NCBI RefSeq assembly: GCF_001314605.1 | Contig: NZ_LIHP01000013.1 | Coordinates: forward strand, 1 to 64,000 | DNA: 64,000 nt | Direction: 5' to 3' | Source: Marinobacter sp. HL-58 | GTDB taxonomy: Bacteria; Pseudomonadota; Gammaproteobacteria; Pseudomonadales; Oleiphilaceae | Part shown: in pieces, positions 62,844 to 64,000 of the stretch | Position numbering within the stretch: the first letter of the stretch is position 1 | How the letters are laid out: the number at the start of each line of letters is the position of its first letter | Translations under genes and position numbers: made by a program | The notes under the pieces: generated by a model | Database searches by the model: none | Told to the model about the DNA's origin: nothing | The model's input: only the letters and a program-made list of their open reading frames with translations

Positions 62844-64000
62844 ATGCGCAATGCTGACCTCGTCGCCCGCGGCCTTAAATCCGTGTGGCATCCCTGTACC
62901 CAGATGAAAGACCACGAAGGTACTTTGCCACTGGTTCCGATCAAGCGGGGCGAGGGTGTATGGCTGGAGGATTTCGAGAACAACCGCTATATCGACGCGG
63001 TAAGCTCCTGGTGGGTCAACCTGTTCGGCCACTCCAACCCCAGGATCAATGCCGCCATCCAGGAACAGATCGGCCAGCTTGAGCATGTCATCCTGGCAGG
63101 ATTTACCCATGAGCCGGTGGTTAACCTGTCCGAGCGCCTTATTGAAGTGACTCCTGAAGGCCTCAACAAGTGTTTCTATGCCGACAATGGTTCTTCTGCC
63201 ATCGAAGCGGCGCTCAAGATGAGCTTCCATTACTGGAAAAACCACGGCAAGCCGGGCAAGAAAAACTTCGTCAACCTGAGCAACAGCTATCACGGGGAAA
63301 CCCTGGGCGCCCTGGCGCTTGGCGATGTGTCCCTCTACAAGGACACCTACCAGCCGTTGCTGATGGAGGTGCTCACCGCGCCGTCGCCGGACGCCTTTAA
63401 CAAGGAACCGGGCGAGACGGACGAGGAATACGCCCTGCGCCAGTTTGAAGCCATGGACAGGTTGCTGGCTGAAAAACACGATGAAATCTGCGCCGTGGTG
63501 GTGGAGCCCCTGATCCAGTGTGCAGGCGGCATGCGCATGCATCACCCCGTCTACCACACCAGGCTGCGGGAAGCCTGCGACCGCTACGGCGTTCACCTGA
63601 TTGCCGATGAAATCGCCGTGGGCTTTGGCCGTACCGGTACCCTGTTCGCCTGCGAACAATCCGGCATCACCCCGGACTTCATGTGCCTCTCCAAGGGCCT
63701 GACCGCCGGCTACCTGCCGCTGTCTGTTGTACTCACTACCGATAACGTCTACAACGCCTTCTACGACGACTACGAAACCCTGAAGGCCTTCCTGCACAGC
63801 CACAGCTACACCGGCAACCCCATCGGCTGCGCGGTGGCCCTGGCCACCCTGGACATCTTCCGGAACGACAACGTGATCGAGAACAACAAGCGCCTGAGCG
63901 CCTGCATGGCAGACTCCGTGGCCCACCTGGCGGACCACCCCAACGTCGGCGATATCCGCCAGCACGGCATGACCCTGGCGGTGGAAATGGTAAAGAACAA
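62844..64000 (+). CDS. bioA: Adenosylmethionine-8-amino-7-oxononanoate transaminase (3' end beyond window)
   Basis: Pyridoxal-phosphate transaminase that makes 7,8-diaminopelargonate in biotin synthesis. 385 codons visible of about 430, cut by the right edge. WHPCTQMKDHE at the start, SSWWVNLFGHSNPRI, ADNGSSAIEAALKMSFHYW and the pyridoxal lysine in LSKGLTAGYLPLSVV identify it; IADEIAVGFGRTG holds the cofactor Asp. Ribosome site CGGAGA before ATG. The biotin made would also be needed by urea carboxylase, though no link in regulation is seen. Confidence 0.95.
   Translation, partial: MRNADLVARGLKSVWHPCTQMKDHEGTLPLVPIKRGEGVWLEDFENNRYIDAVSSWWVNLFGHSNPRINAAIQEQIGQLEHVILAGFTHEPVVNLSERLIEVTPEGLNKCFYADNGSSAIEAALKMSFHYWKNHGKPGKKNFVNLSNSYHGETLGALALGDVSLYKDTYQPLLMEVLTAPSPDAFNKEPGETDEEYALRQFEAMDRLLAEKHDEICAVVVEPLIQCAGGMRMHHPVYHTRLREACDRYGVHLIADEIAVGFGRTGTLFACEQSGITPDFMCLSKGLTAGYLPLSVVLTTDNVYNAFYDDYETLKAFLHSHSYTGNPIGCAVALATLDIFRNDNVIENNKRLSACMADSVAHLADHPNVGDIRQHGMTLAVEMVKN

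Overview
The window is a stretch of chromosome from a marine, hydrocarbon-using gammaproteobacterium, most likely Marinobacter or a close relative. I infer this from the alkB-gntR pair, the DUF6160, DUF5666 and DUF6502 proteins, urtABCD beside urea carboxylase, the glycolytic order tkt-epd-pgk-fba, and the intergenic palindromes. No rRNA, tRNA, CRISPR array or insertion sequence was recognised.

Layout. Positions 1-12.1 kb hold urea use: an ABC urea transporter (urtABCD, minus strand, urtD cut by the window edge) diverging from allophanate hydrolase and urea carboxylase, with a GntR regulator. The divergent gap holds two sigma-54-type promoters and an NtrC-type site, so nitrogen control is likely. 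A GGA-rich segment at about 12.2-12.45 kb looks like a CsrB/RsmZ-type small RNA with a GacA-type box. Next come a ComEA-like exported protein, lactate oxidation (lutABC), a DMT exporter, glyoxalase I, alkane hydroxylase alkB with a divergent GntR regulator, a DUF6160 protein, a glycosyltransferase fused to a degenerate phosphoesterase, TudS-DUF1722, DUF481, trhO, a DsbA-like protein and a nitronate monooxygenase. At 28-32 kb two DUF5666 lipoproteins flank a DUF6502 protein that may be their regulator. From 32.5 to 45.3 kb are cbpAM, fba, pgk, epd and tkt, then (divergent) an ArsR-methyltransferase regulator, metK, ahcY and metF, which form the SAM/SAH cycle. A glutamine-type ABC transporter follows.

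From 47.8 to 62.2 kb a type I restriction system (hsdM, hsdS, hsdR) is split by about 8 kb of accessory DNA between hsdS and hsdR. hsdS carries an in-frame amber codon. The accessory DNA holds yafNO toxin-antitoxin, a DUF3037/HipA-kinase pair, a DUF6933 gene and a minus-strand, AT-richer cassette: an AraC regulator, a 55-residue peptide with eight perfect GGTV repeats, a radical SAM/SPASM enzyme, a 2-oxoglutarate/Fe(II) dioxygenase and the AzlCD exporter. I read this cassette as a candidate RiPP (ribosomally made, post-translationally modified peptide) or peptide-derived metabolite pathway of a type I cannot assign, and consider it the most novel part of the window. The window ends with a DUF2505 gene and bioA (cut by the edge).

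Nine intergenic palindromic elements (94-110 bp) recur. Each has long arms unique to its site that enclose a loop of two small hairpins around a TCC core. They lie mostly at 3' ends of genes.
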